The notes under the pieces: model-generated
What the model saw: the letters and a program-made list of their open reading frames with translations, nothing else
What the model was told of the DNA's origin: nothing
The model's database searches: none
NCBI RefSeq assembly: GCF_024362695.1
Contig: NC_065407.1
Coordinates: 5,952,001-6,016,000, forward strand
Source of the DNA: Pectinophora gossypiella
Lineage: Eukaryota > Arthropoda > Insecta > Lepidoptera > Gelechiidae
Direction: 5' to 3'
Length of the DNA: 64,000 nt
Made by a program: the position numbers and the translations under genes
Part shown: positions 34,641 through 44,650 of the stretch, piece after piece
Layout of the letters: each line of letters begins with the position of its first letter
How positions within the stretch are numbered: position 1 is the stretch's first letter

Positions 34641-34910
34641 TTTATAGATAAATATTTATACGTACTTACTTGAAAGACAACATAATAATATCTAATTACT
34701 TATACTCAGAGCTCAACATAATACCTTGTCTTAGTTGAAGCAAGCCTACCTAATACTGCGACTAAATAGTCATATTAAGCATCGTATAGAGATAACCTAT
34801 CCAGCATTTTTTTATATAACATTATAGGCATAAAAGGACGCTGGAAATACGTTTACTCGACGACGTTATAATGACTGTATGACCTGGTTACCATAAAATT
34901 TTACTTAAAA
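34641..34910 (+). repeat. Dispersed ~260-bp duplicate (copy 1)
   Basis: Shares TAGTCATATTAAGCATC, then TATCCAGCATT and AAAAGGACGCTGGA with 42135-42395 in the same orientation over about 260 bases, roughly three-quarters identical by eye with small indels. No coding frame or inverted ends are seen, so its class is unknown. Confidence 0.7.
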
Positions 34911-35158
34911 CATAAAAGGTAGCTTTAACAATTTCATAATATTTTCGTTATCATTCAAAATCATACCAGTAAGTTTCGATATAACCATTTCGACATTCAT
35001 TTGCTAATAAATCAAGTTCAGTTTTTCTGTTTTTGAATTATTGTTATTATCATGAAATGTTTTCTTAAAATAAAAAGTAGATTTTTCCTAAATGTCTAAC
35101 CACTAAATCAACTGAACTTTGAAGTCGTAAAACAAAAGGTTAATTTGTTTGACATTCA

Positions 35159-35494
35159 ATACAATACAATACAAATACACTTTATTGCACCAAACTAAAA
35201 ATAAATAATTACAAAAAGTCTCTTAATTAAGTACATGGCAAATGGCGGCCTTATCGCTTAAAGCGATTTCTTCCAGGCAACCATAAGGTGAGGAAAAATG
35301 TAAAAATAATAATTGAAAGATTGCGGGTACAAACTATAAGTAGAACTTATTACCAATAAAGTACAATTTTACCAATAAAATACATGCAAATAAATATATA
35401 TAACATACTTACAAATATAATATATACCTAACCTATATACATAACCTAACATATATATACCTACTTATATAAATAGTACACACAAAATAATAAT
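35159..35494 (-). other. LINE 3'UTR with hairpin and TTGTA tail
   Basis: On the minus strand it contains TTGCCTGGAAGAAATCGC, the hairpin ATCGCTTTAAGCGAT, GATAAGGCCGCC and the terminal TTGTATTGTATTG repeat. A near-identical ~110-base copy of this end lies at 56485-56600 on the plus strand, and diverged versions at 28195, 28775, 29585, 53321 and 58741. Confidence 0.85.
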
Positions 35495-38449
35495 TTATGA
35501 GTAACCACACTGACGTTCATAATAATAACGAAGAAGATTTTGAAAAATATGCAAGGATTTGGCTTGTCTAATAGAGGGTGGCAGAGAATTCCACAGTCTC
35601 ACAGCGTACACGGAAAAAGATTTGGTGTAAAAATTCGTAGAGTGAACCGGACAATCGAGAATCATCTGCGTGTTGGACCTGGGTTGGCGACCATGCACTG
35701 AGGTACGCAACTGAAACCTTTCTTTTAGATAGTGGGGAGCCGTAGGATGATTAAGAACCTTATAGAGCATACACAGAATATGCGTGTTACGCCTCAATCG
35801 AATTGGTAGCCATTTCAATTTAGCACGATATTCAGACACATGGTCATATTTTCGTAAACCATAAATAAAACGCAAACACACATTCTGCATACGCTCCAAT
35901 TTATTTAATAAATCCTCCGAAAGGTCCAGATAACAGACGTCCCCATAGTCTATAATTGGTAACAACAGAGCTTGAGCAAGCGTGACTTTTGTTGCAGTTG
36001 GTAAGAAGTTACGTAAACGATTAAGTGATCTCAGTGAGGCAAAGATCTTCCTACATACCTCACCAACCTGTCGAGACCAAGAGAGATTTTGATCAAAATA
36101 AATTCCAAGATTTTTCACTGTGGCACAATATGGTATAACACAGTTATTGTATACCACGGAAGGCAAAGAAAACGAGTCAATCTTAGCTAACTGCCGGGTA
36201 CCCCCCATAATAATAGCTTGCGATTTGCTAGGGTTAACATTAAGTCCATAAGCGGCAGACCATGATGAAATTTTTGCCAAGTCGGAATTCATCAAGCTTA
36301 TAGCCTGCGAGAAGTCGCTAGTGGGTGCCCTGGTGTACAGTTGTAAATCATCCGCATAAAGATGAAAGGAAGAGGAAAGTGAAGAAGTTATGGAATTTAT
36401 GAAAACGGAGAAAAGAAGAGGAGAAAGAACACCGCCCTGGGGCACACCAGCAGTAACGTCACACCAATCGGAAAATCTATTATCAACACGAACGCGCTGA
36501 CGACGATCAGACAGATAACTACGGAACCATTCGACCACAGGGTTGCCCACGTTTACCGTCCTCAGCAAAGCAAGGAGAATATCAAAATCGACGGTATTGA
36601 AAGCATTGCTGAAGTCTAGTAAGGTAAGCAGTGTAATCTCCTGGTTTTCCATACCATATCTAATATCGTCCGTGACTTTTATGAGTGCCGTAACAGTGCT
36701 GTGCCCTGGGCGGAAACCCGACTGAAAAGGGTTTAACAGGATATTACTAGATAAAAAACAAGAAAGTTGATGGTGCACTAAACGTTCTAAAACTTTTGAA
36801 AGGAAAGGCAGGATAGAAATAGGTCTATAATGAGAGTAGGACGACGGGTTACTAGTTTTAGGGAGTGGAATTATATACGCCTGTTTCCAAGGGCCCGGAA
36901 ATGTACTGGAATAGAGGGAGAAATTTAAGAGGTGAGTCAATGTCGGCAAAATAATATCCAGTAACGGCAAGAGCATGTTGCGACTGATCGCGTCTGAACC
37001 AACAGCATTGGACGAAATGGAATTTATATGCCGCTTAACATCATCCTCACTAACGGGACAGAATAAGAAAGAATCATGGTTTAGACTCGACAGATTCTCG
37101 AGGGATGCGAGAGTAACAGACTTTGCATTATCGGCAAAACTGGGAGCACCAGAAGCGAAATGAAGATTTAGGGAGTTCAAGTCTATGCTAGTGGAAGATT
37201 CCTGCCGAGACTTACCAATGCCCATGGACTTTAAGAACCGCCACACCTTAGCAGGATCAGCATCCTCCACTGACGCATGTACGTGACGACGTTGAGCATC
37301 TCTACAGAGAGTGTTACAGCGGTTGCGAATGGTTTTGTATTTGTCACGGTTTGAGTCAGTAGAGGATACCTTATACCTAGCCTTAGCAGCGTCTTTCTTT
37401 GCCTTCAACTCACGAAGTTCGTCAGTCAACCAAGGAGCAGGAAGATGCCTCACTTTGATCGCACGTACCGGAGCATGTTTATCGTACAATTGAATCAGCA
37501 AACAGTTAAAGATATCAACTTTTTGATCAATGTTTTCCGCACTGAGTACAGCGTCCCATTGGGTACGCGCCGCATCAGCTCGCAAACCATCGTGATCCAT
37601 ATTTTTAAAGTTACGCTGCATTAATATGCGTGGCTTTAATTTAGGGGGACGAATTTTGTACGAAAGATACACCAAATCGTGATATGAGAAAGCGTCTGCG
37701 GACAGTTGCCCATGACAGGCAACATGTTCGAGAGAAGAAACAATTTGAATATCTATGAGAGAAGGTTCGCAGTTTGGGAAATGATGAGTCGATCCTGAGG
37801 GAAGAATATGGAGGTTGGCACTTTTGACGATCGAAGTGAGCTGACGGGAACGACAATCATTCTTTAGCAAACAAGTGTTGAAATCCCCCAGGATTAACGA
37901 ATGAGAAAAGAGTGGAATTAGGCTCTCAAGGATGTTTTCAAACGTGGAAAAATAGTTAACATTTCTGTTAGGAGAATAGAAAACCCCGAGAAGTACTTTC
38001 ACATGGGATAGAATAATTTCAAGAAAGAGATATTCTGCGGAGCCTGAATAATCTGGACTAGACTGTGAGATGATAGAAAAAGGAATATTACTTCTCAGAT
38101 AAATTGCAACTCCTCCACAAGCTGCTCCAATCCGGTCATTTCTTATGAGATGGAACCCAGGAATAGGATAGAGGGTAGATGGAAGGCAGGGCTTTAGGAA
38201 AGTCTCTGAAATTAATATAGCATGTAGGTTATTAATATCGAAAGCATCCAGCATGTCAGTGTAATGACAAGGAACGCTTTGCGCATTGATATGAACAATG
38301 TTAAAGTTCTTGGGAAGATTGGAAAAGCAGGAAAAAAGAGACTCTCTTAACGGCATAGAAGTACTGTAAAAGCTGTCCTCGCTAGATTCAGCAGCGGAAA
38401 TAAATTCATCATTAGAGTTGTCATCAGTGCAAACATAATCATTCGACAT
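35495..38449 (-). CDS. LINE ORF2: endonuclease-reverse transcriptase, intact
   Basis: The 984-residue frame is uninterrupted from ATG. Endonuclease (about 50-270): FNIVHINAQSV, HAILISETFL (catalytic glutamate), LLGVFYSPNR, LILGDFNTCL, PSLIDIQIVSS and FSYHDLVYLS (histidine). RT (about 470-760): SHYRPISILPFLSKVLERLV, NPFQSGFRPGHSTV, LTLLDFSNAFNTVD (motif A), GVPQGGVLSPLLFSVFINSI (motif B) and FHLYADDLQLY (motif C, YADD). The C-terminal tail has YAVRLWNSLPPSIR, a common LINE ending. No RNase H or CCHC is obvious. By family knowledge it nicks genomic DNA and copies element RNA at the nick. Length and motif integrity suggest a functional enzyme. It lies about 575 bases downstream of ORF1; that spacer holds an ATA-rich run. 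Confidence 0.93.
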   Translation of the reverse strand: MSNDYVCTDDNSNDEFISAAESSEDSFYSTSMPLRESLFSCFSNLPKNFNIVHINAQSVPCHYTDMLDAFDINNLHAILISETFLKPCLPSTLYPIPGFHLIRNDRIGAACGGVAIYLRSNIPFSIISQSSPDYSGSAEYLFLEIILSHVKVLLGVFYSPNRNVNYFSTFENILESLIPLFSHSLILGDFNTCLLKNDCRSRQLTSIVKSANLHILPSGSTHHFPNCEPSLIDIQIVSSLEHVACHGQLSADAFSYHDLVYLSYKIRPPKLKPRILMQRNFKNMDHDGLRADAARTQWDAVLSAENIDQKVDIFNCLLIQLYDKHAPVRAIKVRHLPAPWLTDELRELKAKKDAAKARYKVSSTDSNRDKYKTIRNRCNTLCRDAQRRHVHASVEDADPAKVWRFLKSMGIGKSRQESSTSIDLNSLNLHFASGAPSFADNAKSVTLASLENLSSLNHDSFLFCPVSEDDVKRHINSISSNAVGSDAISRNMLLPLLDIILPTLTHLLNFSLYSSTFPGPWKQAYIIPLPKTSNPSSYSHYRPISILPFLSKVLERLVHHQLSCFLSSNILLNPFQSGFRPGHSTVTALIKVTDDIRYGMENQEITLLTLLDFSNAFNTVDFDILLALLRTVNVGNPVVEWFRSYLSDRRQRVRVDNRFSDWCDVTAGVPQGGVLSPLLFSVFINSITSSLSSSFHLYADDLQLYTRAPTSDFSQAISLMNSDLAKISSWSAAYGLNVNPSKSQAIIMGGTRQLAKIDSFSLPSVVYNNCVIPYCATVKNLGIYFDQNLSWSRQVGEVCRKIFASLRSLNRLRNFLPTATKVTLAQALLLPIIDYGDVCYLDLSEDLLNKLERMQNVCLRFIYGLRKYDHVSEYRAKLKWLPIRLRRNTHILCMLYKVLNHPTAPHYLKERFQLRTSVHGRQPRSNTQMILDCPVHSTNFYTKSFSVYAVRLWNSLPPSIRQAKSLHIFQNLLRYYYERQCGYS

Positions 38450-39023
38450 TATAAGTACGTTTGTGTGTTAAAAGAAATAAAATAAGTAATATAAATTTAA
38501 AAAAAATAAAATAATAATTATAATACAATAAAAATAAAATAATAATAATAAAAAAAGATAAAGTTATTATTCATCACCTGCCGGCAGCCCAGTAACAATA
38601 GTATTAATAAAAACTTACAAAACAATAAACCCAACGCATGCGTAGAACGAAACGGAATCGAACATGTTTGTGCAAAACGATTACTGCTCACCGGCAAAAG
38701 TACAAACTGGAACAGAACCAATATGCGCTATCTCGTTCGCCCACACATGCCGCAGTAATAGTAAACAAAAAAAAATAAAAATACCGCAACCGGAATACAT
38801 ATCAATCAAAATCATTTTCGACAACTGTCAACGTCGAAACTAGTAGAAATTTTTCATAAAAATGATCTTTGATTGACCGACAGTTGTAGAAAACGGCAAA
38901 AAAAGTGATTATAAATTGCGATAAATCAGCGGGTACTAGTGAGGAGGGTTATCAGGTAAATATCATAACAATTTATGAATCTCACCGACATGCTCGAGCG
39001 AAATAAACATCTTCACCCCCGAA
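38450..39023 (-). other. Inter-ORF spacer of the LINE
   Basis: Unusually long for this type of element. It contains an A/T microsatellite (38490-38560, ATAATA type) and an inverted pair around CGACAACTGTC (38819) and GACAGTTGT (38879). No third ORF is supported. Confidence 0.6.
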
Positions 39024-39788
39024 TCATTTTTTTGTTGTAGGAACACGCCTTCTACTGCGACCAATAGGTTTATCCTGCTGCCCAGAACTAGGAGTAGTGG
39101 GCTTCGCCTTTGAGCTGATTCCCGTCGCACCCCCCGGAACGTTCTGGAGATCATCCGACGATGCAATGATGTGACGTGAACCGTCAGACGCAGCCACAAT
39201 GATGACACCACTTTTTGTCCAGCAGCCAGAAACCCCAAAACGCTGCCGCGCAGCCACAAATAGATTATGTCGGGCTTTCGTTAGAAACTCTGAAAGAGTA
39301 ATCCCACTGCCCTTCAGTGCCTTCTTTTTAAACCATAATCTATCACGAACTGACACATCTCGGAACTTCACCAGAATGGGTCCTGGCTTGTCTGCAGATG
39401 TACTGCCCATGCGATGACTGCGGCTTATATCCATCTTGGACAAAGACATATCCAAACTCTCATTTGCAATTTTTATAATGTGCACTGTGGGGTCTTCATC
39501 CTTTGTCCATTCAACACCATGTACCAGCAACATCTTTCGACGAGTCCTCATCTCTTGTCTGTCAACTTCTTGGGCAAGGATGTCAACCTGCTTCTGTATG
39601 GTGTCGAGGGCTGCCACAACAAAGGACTTGAATGTCTGGAACTCAGCAGACAGCAACTTATTTGCCGATGGTGGATCAAGAGACGAAGCAGCTACAGGCG
39701 AAGACTTTTGAAGGTCTTCCTGGAATTGTGTCATCCTTGTGCTAAAATGTGCCCTCAATTCTTCCAGAGACGTCTTGATGGCATCCAT
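39024..39788 (-). CDS. LINE ORF1 protein, intact
   Basis: 254 residues. Residues 1-30 (IKTSLEELRAHFSTRMTQFQ) and 50-95 (SAEFQTFKSFVVAALDTIQK, then VDILAQEVDRQEMRTRRKM) predict coiled coils. Residues 95-165 (MLLVHGVEWTKDEDPTVHII, then ILVKFRDVSVRDRLWFKKK) look like an RNA-recognition-type fold. Residues 170-225 (LTKARHNLFVAARQRFGVSG, then WTKSGVIIVAASDGSRH) correspond to the FP-like C-terminal domain also seen in the ORF1 at 13552. The basic tail (GRSRRRVPTTKK) may bind nucleic acid. ATG lies in a standard context within the element's 5' region, with ORF2 following on the same strand. No disabling mutation seen. Confidence 0.85.
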   Translation of the reverse strand: MDAIKTSLEELRAHFSTRMTQFQEDLQKSSPVAASSLDPPSANKLLSAEFQTFKSFVVAALDTIQKQVDILAQEVDRQEMRTRRKMLLVHGVEWTKDEDPTVHIIKIANESLDMSLSKMDISRSHRMGSTSADKPGPILVKFRDVSVRDRLWFKKKALKGSGITLSEFLTKARHNLFVAARQRFGVSGCWTKSGVIIVAASDGSRHIIASSDDLQNVPGGATGISSKAKPTTPSSGQQDKPIGRSRRRVPTTKK

Positions 39789-40046
39789 AGTGTTTGTGCG
39801 GTGATGTGATTTGGTGTGATAAGGTTTGCACAGAAGTACTGGATCTACTGTATAAGTTTAATTGATGATAATGACTGCTAGCAGGTATTTATCGTTATAG
39901 TTGCATATTATTGTGTAAATAATAACGTTTTATAATTTAAATTTAAAAAATAAAAAGAGAGATCCAAAAATGTATGTTACCACTTTATTTGCCTACCCGC
40001 AAAAAAAAAACGAAAAAAACGACAAAAAACGACAAAAAGACATTCA

Positions 40047-40269
40047 TTAGATTACAAAGTACCTATACACGAGAATGTGTGAAATGTTAAGCAACATCTG
40101 ACAATTAACATTAGTAATATAGACAGACGATATCCATGAACTGTAAATATTATATCGCTTTGAAACTTTTAACTTTCGTACATACGAAAACTACACTACA
40201 CAACAACTTTTAGTATTATAGCCTTAATACAGAAGACTATAACCAATTTTGCATTTTGACAAGTAATAA
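40047..40269. other. No gene seen
   Basis: AT-rich flank of the LINE insertion. Confidence 0.35.
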
Positions 40270-40566
40270 CAACACTCACTCATTTTGTGATCCCTAGTTA
40301 GGACACTTCAGGAAATCACGGATCTTCTTACTTTCAGATAGGACCCATTGTCCGAAAGTAAGATAACCGGTGCTTCGGAGCAGTCGCTCCCGGCGACTTT
40401 TTACTCTAAGAAAGTATGTATGGGGCCTTTGGCGGCTCAATACTATAATTGACACCAGGTGTGCTTCTTTTTCTATCGTGTGGGTTGTGAGGTGAATTAC
40501 CAACCTCATCAACCCTGGTGTCAGGGCTATTATTGAGCCGCCAAAGGCCCCTGACATGGCTTATGC
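40270..40566. mobile_element. Two SINE copies in inverted tail-to-tail array
   Basis: 40270-40460 is a plus-strand type I SINE body/tail (GATCCCTAGTTAGGACA, GGGGCCTTTGGCGGCTCAAT). 40462-40566 is a minus-strand type I tail (CTATCGTGTGGGTTGTGAGG, then GAGCCGCCAAAGGCCCCTGA). The two share complementary ~100-base arms and can fold into a long hairpin. Heads are missing from both. Confidence 0.8.
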
Positions 40567-40824
40567 CAGGTACGCTGAGGTGTGCTGAGGTTGAAGAAAC
40601 AGTAAGTATGTAGTTGTTACATCGGCCAAGAAGTCTATTTTTTCTACTACAAGTTGTCTTGTAGCTCTGCCCATCCCATTAGGGATACGAGCGTGATGCA
40701 ATAAAATAATACATAATCGTAGTGATATGTATATATCGTAATCGTATTTCCTAATCATTAACTCTGTTTTAACCAGGTGTTATATGTGGTAGGTAACTTG
40801 ATATTTTGCGTATACTTAAGTACA
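40567..40824. other. No gene seen
   Basis: Nothing recognised. Confidence 0.3.
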
Positions 40825-41046
40825 CAGGGTGTTAGTGAAATAGTAACGAAAACTTTAAGGGGTATTCAGACCATGATTTTGAGTTGATATCAAGTATGGA
40901 TGGCAAAAGTATGGAACTGAAAATAATTAAAAAAAACACTAGAATTTTCATGACTTTTCTCACAGGAAATTCCACTTGATATCAACTTAGAATCATGGTC
41001 TGAATCATAATACCCTTCAGTATTTGTTACGGTGTCACTAACACTG
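40825..41046. mobile_element. Foldback MITE, complete copy (GGGTGTTAGTGA ends)
   Basis: The left arm 40825-40895 runs CAGGGTGTTAGTG... to GAGTTGATATCAAG, and the right arm 40977-41046 is its inverted partner ending CACTAACACTG, about 70 bases each with scattered mismatches. The ~80-base centre is A-rich. There is no coding capacity. Same family as 1359-3920 and 55383-55803. The superfamily is not clear from the ends; flanking TA is possible. Confidence 0.85.
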
Positions 41047-41400
41047 TATTATAGTTATTAGTTCGCGCAAAATCGCAGATTAGATTACAAGCGTCGGGAA
41101 ATCTAGGTCAAGTCTCCAGCTCTCACTACAATCTAGATTCAGATCTTGAATAATGACCTGCGTTGAAAATTTATAATAATTACTAAAAGAAGTGGAGTGC
41201 AGAGATAAAGACGACCTTCTGTGTTTGATCTCTTATCAGTTTTAAACACAAAGGATTAAAGTATAATTTTCTCTTAATGAACGTTTTTGGTTGAGGAAGG
41301 TGGAATTTTTAATTAATTAATCACTGAATAAATAACCATGTAAAGTTAGTTAGTTGTCTAGATCAGTAGCTTAGATCAAAACGAAACGGATAAGTATAAA
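41047..41400. other. No gene seen
   Basis: Nothing recognised. Confidence 0.3.
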
Positions 41401-41412
41401 ATAACAACGAAT

Positions 41413-41722
41413 CTTCGCTTTTTATCGTGTGTGTCATTAACCCTGGTGTGAGGGTTATAATTGAGCCACCAAAGGCCCCTGACATGGCTCATGTAACGAT
41501 TACTCACTTACATCAGTAAATAGTAACCGGGACCAACGGCTTTACGTGCCTTCCGAAGCACGGATCATCTTACTTTCGGACAAACAGGTGATCAGCCTGT
41601 AATGTCCTACCTAACCAAACAAGGAATCACAAAGTGATTTTTACCCCAAAATCCCACCGGGATTTGAACCCGGGGCCTCCGGATCGTGAGTCCAACGCTC
41701 AACCACTGGACCACAGAGGCCG
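41413..41722 (-). mobile_element. Full-length tRNA-derived SINE, 12-bp TSD
   Basis: On the minus strand: head with GTGGTCCAGTGGTTGAGCG and B box GGGTTCAAATCCC, central domain CGTGCTTCGGAAGGCACG, type I tail ending in ACACGATAAAAAGCGAAG. ATAACAACGAAT at 41401-41412 is repeated exactly at 41723-41734. The perfect duplication and well-preserved boxes make this one of the youngest SINE insertions in the window. Confidence 0.93.
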
Positions 41723-42134
41723 ATAACAACGAATAAACAAATGACCTAACGTTTCTGCAACGCAACATTTCCTTCAACTTTTGAAGTTCATGAGAACATA
41801 AGAGTATAATGTTGCATTGTAACTATTATTCACTTTTACTTTCGTCTAGCTATGTCTGCTGTCTGCTCACAAAAACATTTATAATATCCGGCCGCACAAA
41901 TAAAATAAAAGGTGATTCACACTGAGCGGCTCATAGTGAAGGTATAAAAATACGTAAGTAAGTAACACAGATATTAATTTGTCTATAAAGAATAGTTGCC
42001 ATATTTCTAAAATGGTTATTTCGTAATAGATAGTTGGTGTAACTACCTATTTAAAACGATAGACGTGCTACACTTCTTGTTATTTTTGATGTACATTAAA
42101 ATATAATACTATTTTAAATATTGATGAACAAGGT

Positions 42135-42395
42135 ACATTTTTATAAGTAAATATTTTTACGTTTTTTTACTTGAAAGACGACTTATCTAATTTCTTATAC
42201 GCAGAGTTAGACATAACACCGTTTTAACTGATGCAAGCCTACTACTAATAGTCATATTAAGCATCATATAGAGGTAACTTATCCAGCATTATTTATACGT
42301 ATACTTACTTAATATTATAGACTTAAAAGGACGCTGGACAAACGTTTGATCGACGACTTTATAATGACTGGATTACCACAAAATTTCGTTAAAAC
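42135..42395 (+). repeat. Dispersed ~260-bp duplicate (copy 2)
   Basis: Partner of 34641-34910: shares AGTCATATTAAGCATCATAT, TATCCAGCATT and TTAAAAGGACGCTGGA. Same orientation, 7.5 kb away. Confidence 0.7.
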
Positions 42396-42973
42396 AAGGT
42401 ACATTTTTATCTTTCCCGACGCCAAAAATGTATATTTCGAGTGTCATGCTCCCCATGACACATATTTTTGCGCCGGATGAGGCGAGGGGGAGGGGGCTGT
42501 TTGACTAAGCAGGGATCCTTGGTACAATGTTTATTTAAGTAGTTATTTTCTTTTTTTCATTATTATTTGACACATTGTATATTATTTTGTTTTTAAGATG
42601 TGAATAAGTGTTGTAATGTTTAAGTAAATATATTATTGTTTAATAAATAATAAAAATCATATTTGCCAAAACCTTTGCTCGCTGCCTATCGGTGTGAATT
42701 ATCCGTAAAGCGTCTGTAATGTCTGTTTGTTCATGCGAACAAATAAGTAAGATAATAAGAATATCTTGGTAATCTTGACAGATGAGATGTTCACCTTTTA
42801 ACCCGCTAAGCATTGTCTGGTGTTAAGAATGCTTGTCGCGATATAAGATAAGACAAATAGAAATGACTTTTTGTTAAATAATATTCATATAAAGTTAACC
42901 TATATCGAATAGTACATAAATACGCACGCAAAAGGAGAAACATTTACATGAAACATTTATAGGTATTTACTTT
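42396..42973. other. Hairpin-containing AT-rich stretch, no gene
   Basis: 42420-42470 contains GTGTCATG and CATGACAC four bases apart with flanking AAAAAT/ATTTTT, a good hairpin. From 42520 the sequence is 3'UTR-like, ending GTTTAATAAATAATAAAAATC, and may be an unrecognised LINE end. Confidence 0.4.
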
Positions 42974-43130
42974 TACTTCTTCTATCGTGTGGGTTGTGAG
43001 GTGAATCATCAACCTCATCAACCCTGGGTTACTATTGAGCCGCTAAAGGCCCCTGACATGGCTCATGTAACGATTATTCACTTATATATCAGTAAGTAGT
43101 AACCGGGACCACCGACTTAGCGTGCTTGCT
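42974..43130 (-). mobile_element. SINE type I 3' part, minus strand
   Basis: CTTCTATCGTGTGGGTTGTG, GAGCCGCTAAAGGCCCCTGA and GTAACCGGGACCACCGACTT match the complement of the type I tail; the head is lost. Confidence 0.8.
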
Positions 43131-43589
43131 GGTATTTTTAAAAAAAAGTGAAAAAATAAATAAATAATAATATAAAAATACGTACATAATGAAAAAGCAA
43201 TAATTACGGTGGTTTTAACTGAACTGTTTAAGTTAAAATTTATATACTTATATCTTTCTAATTTCTAATTTTTAAGTTTGTTGTGTAATTTTAATTTTAC
43301 TTTATTTTTAAATACTTAAGTACCCTTAATTGTATAAGTTATGTACGCCGTAATTGTCATATATATTAGTCACAATACCGTAACCTTATATGTAAAATGT
43401 TTTAATATATGTGATGTGGTTGTACTTTATAAATAAATAAATAAGCAATGCATTGAGCTACTTAAAACGCCGTGCACGTCGTAAAAAATGGCTACGGAAT
43501 TGTCTTCTGCATTTTTGAAGAATAATAAAAAATATTTTTTGTCTAGAAAGTCCAAAACCGATTACAGAATTAGATAGAAACCCTATCTA
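43131..43589. other. No gene; short LINE-like end at 43388-43445
   Basis: 43388-43445 (TAAAATGTTTTAATATATGT, GATGTGGTTGTACTTTATAA, then AATA tandem) recurs almost exactly at 56412-56472, marking a LINE 3' terminus of an unassigned family. Confidence 0.55.
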
Positions 43590-43775
43590 GAACTAATGAA
43601 GACAGGTTGCGTTACCACCACCTTCATCTACGGTCACGAGCATTAATACTTTGGTACCATGTCACATTAACTTTTTCGACAAATTGAACTGTAAGTCTCA
43701 CTAAATGTCAAATATGTTAGTGCGACAGAGTCCTGAAGTGGGTACATTATATTGCTCATGACTGTACACACGAAG
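43590..43775 (+). repeat. Dispersed repeat, inverted partner at 59636-59765
   Basis: Contains GTACCATGTCACATTAACTT and TCAAATATGTTAGTGCGACA; the reverse complement appears at 59636-59765. Confidence 0.65.
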
Positions 43776-44175
43776 TCGCGGCATATAAACTAGTACAGAA
43801 TATAAACAAGATGATAACCGACCGAATTTGAATGCTAATTAATTACATTTGCCTAAATAGTTTTATTATACATTGAGCAACATAAGTTTTTACTTTCTAA
43901 TTAAATGTTCACGTAACTCTTGAGGGCAGTGACCATAACATCTATTGTAGTTGGCCATATACAAGCTGCTATTGAATACTTCATTTGAAACATGACAAAA
44001 GCTGGTCTCATATCAGATGAATATAAAGACCTCAGGTACAGTATTTTTGTAGAATCTTTGTAGGTTGTAAAAAAAGTTAATCTAGAATAATTATGTGTAT
44101 ACAGGTATTGTGTGGCTTTTTTGACATAAAAATATTTATAAAGTTCTATATCTAGGCAGTCTTTTCTTTAGGTAA
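43776..44175. other. No gene seen
   Basis: Nothing recognised. Confidence 0.3.
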
Positions 44176-44480
44176 GCTAATATTCTGATTGCAGGCTGAT
44201 TCACCTGGTTGTCCGATAAAGAAATATGATAACACACTTCGGAAGGCACGGTAAGCCGTTGGTTTAACCCAAGCTACTAACCCAAATGCCTCTACCAACC
44301 CGAAGAGCAGCAGCGTGGTGGAGTATGTTCCATCCGGTTGATTGAGGAGAGGAGTGCCCAGCAGCGTATGTAGGCTGTTTATGTTATGTTCATATATATT
44401 CTGACTGAATCTTTCTAATCATCATAGTCTCTGTGTACCCCGGTGGGAAATAGGCGTGAGTTTAGGATGTGTATGTATCT
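44176..44480 (+). mobile_element. SINE type II body/tail and coding-derived repeat
   Basis: 44176-44400: GCAGGCTGATTCACCTGG, TTCGGAAGGCACGGTAAGCC, GCAGCGTGGTGGAGTATGTT and GGTTGATTGAGGAGAGG (type II). 44418-44480: TAGTCTCTGTGTACCCCGGT and GGGAAATAGGCGTGAG, the end of the repeat also at 58475. Confidence 0.75.
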
Positions 44481-44650
44481 ACCTAAGGTTACTTAATAAT
44501 CCTAACTAAGAATTACTCACCACAGATACATAAAGGTGTCAGTCATCCTTTTATCAGATTAAGTAACAATAAACATAACATAAGATCACGACTATATTCC
44601 CAATAAGGTTGGTCAGAGGTACATACATCGCAAGATAAACTGAGTATAGG

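Larger units (their letters stand above)
35151..40046 (-). mobile_element. Intact LINE, minus strand, with candidate TSD
   Basis: The element runs from a 5' end near 40038 to a 3' terminus at about 35159, length ~4.88 kb, with ORF1 (39024-39788) and ORF2 (35495-38449) both uninterrupted. The 3' tail is a short TTGTA tandem following GTGCAATAAAGTGTATTTG. GACATTCA occurs at 35151-35158 and 40039-40046 and is a plausible target duplication, though eight bases alone is modest evidence. Intact ORFs suggest recent insertion. Jockey/CR1-group type; exact clade not assigned. Confidence 0.85.
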
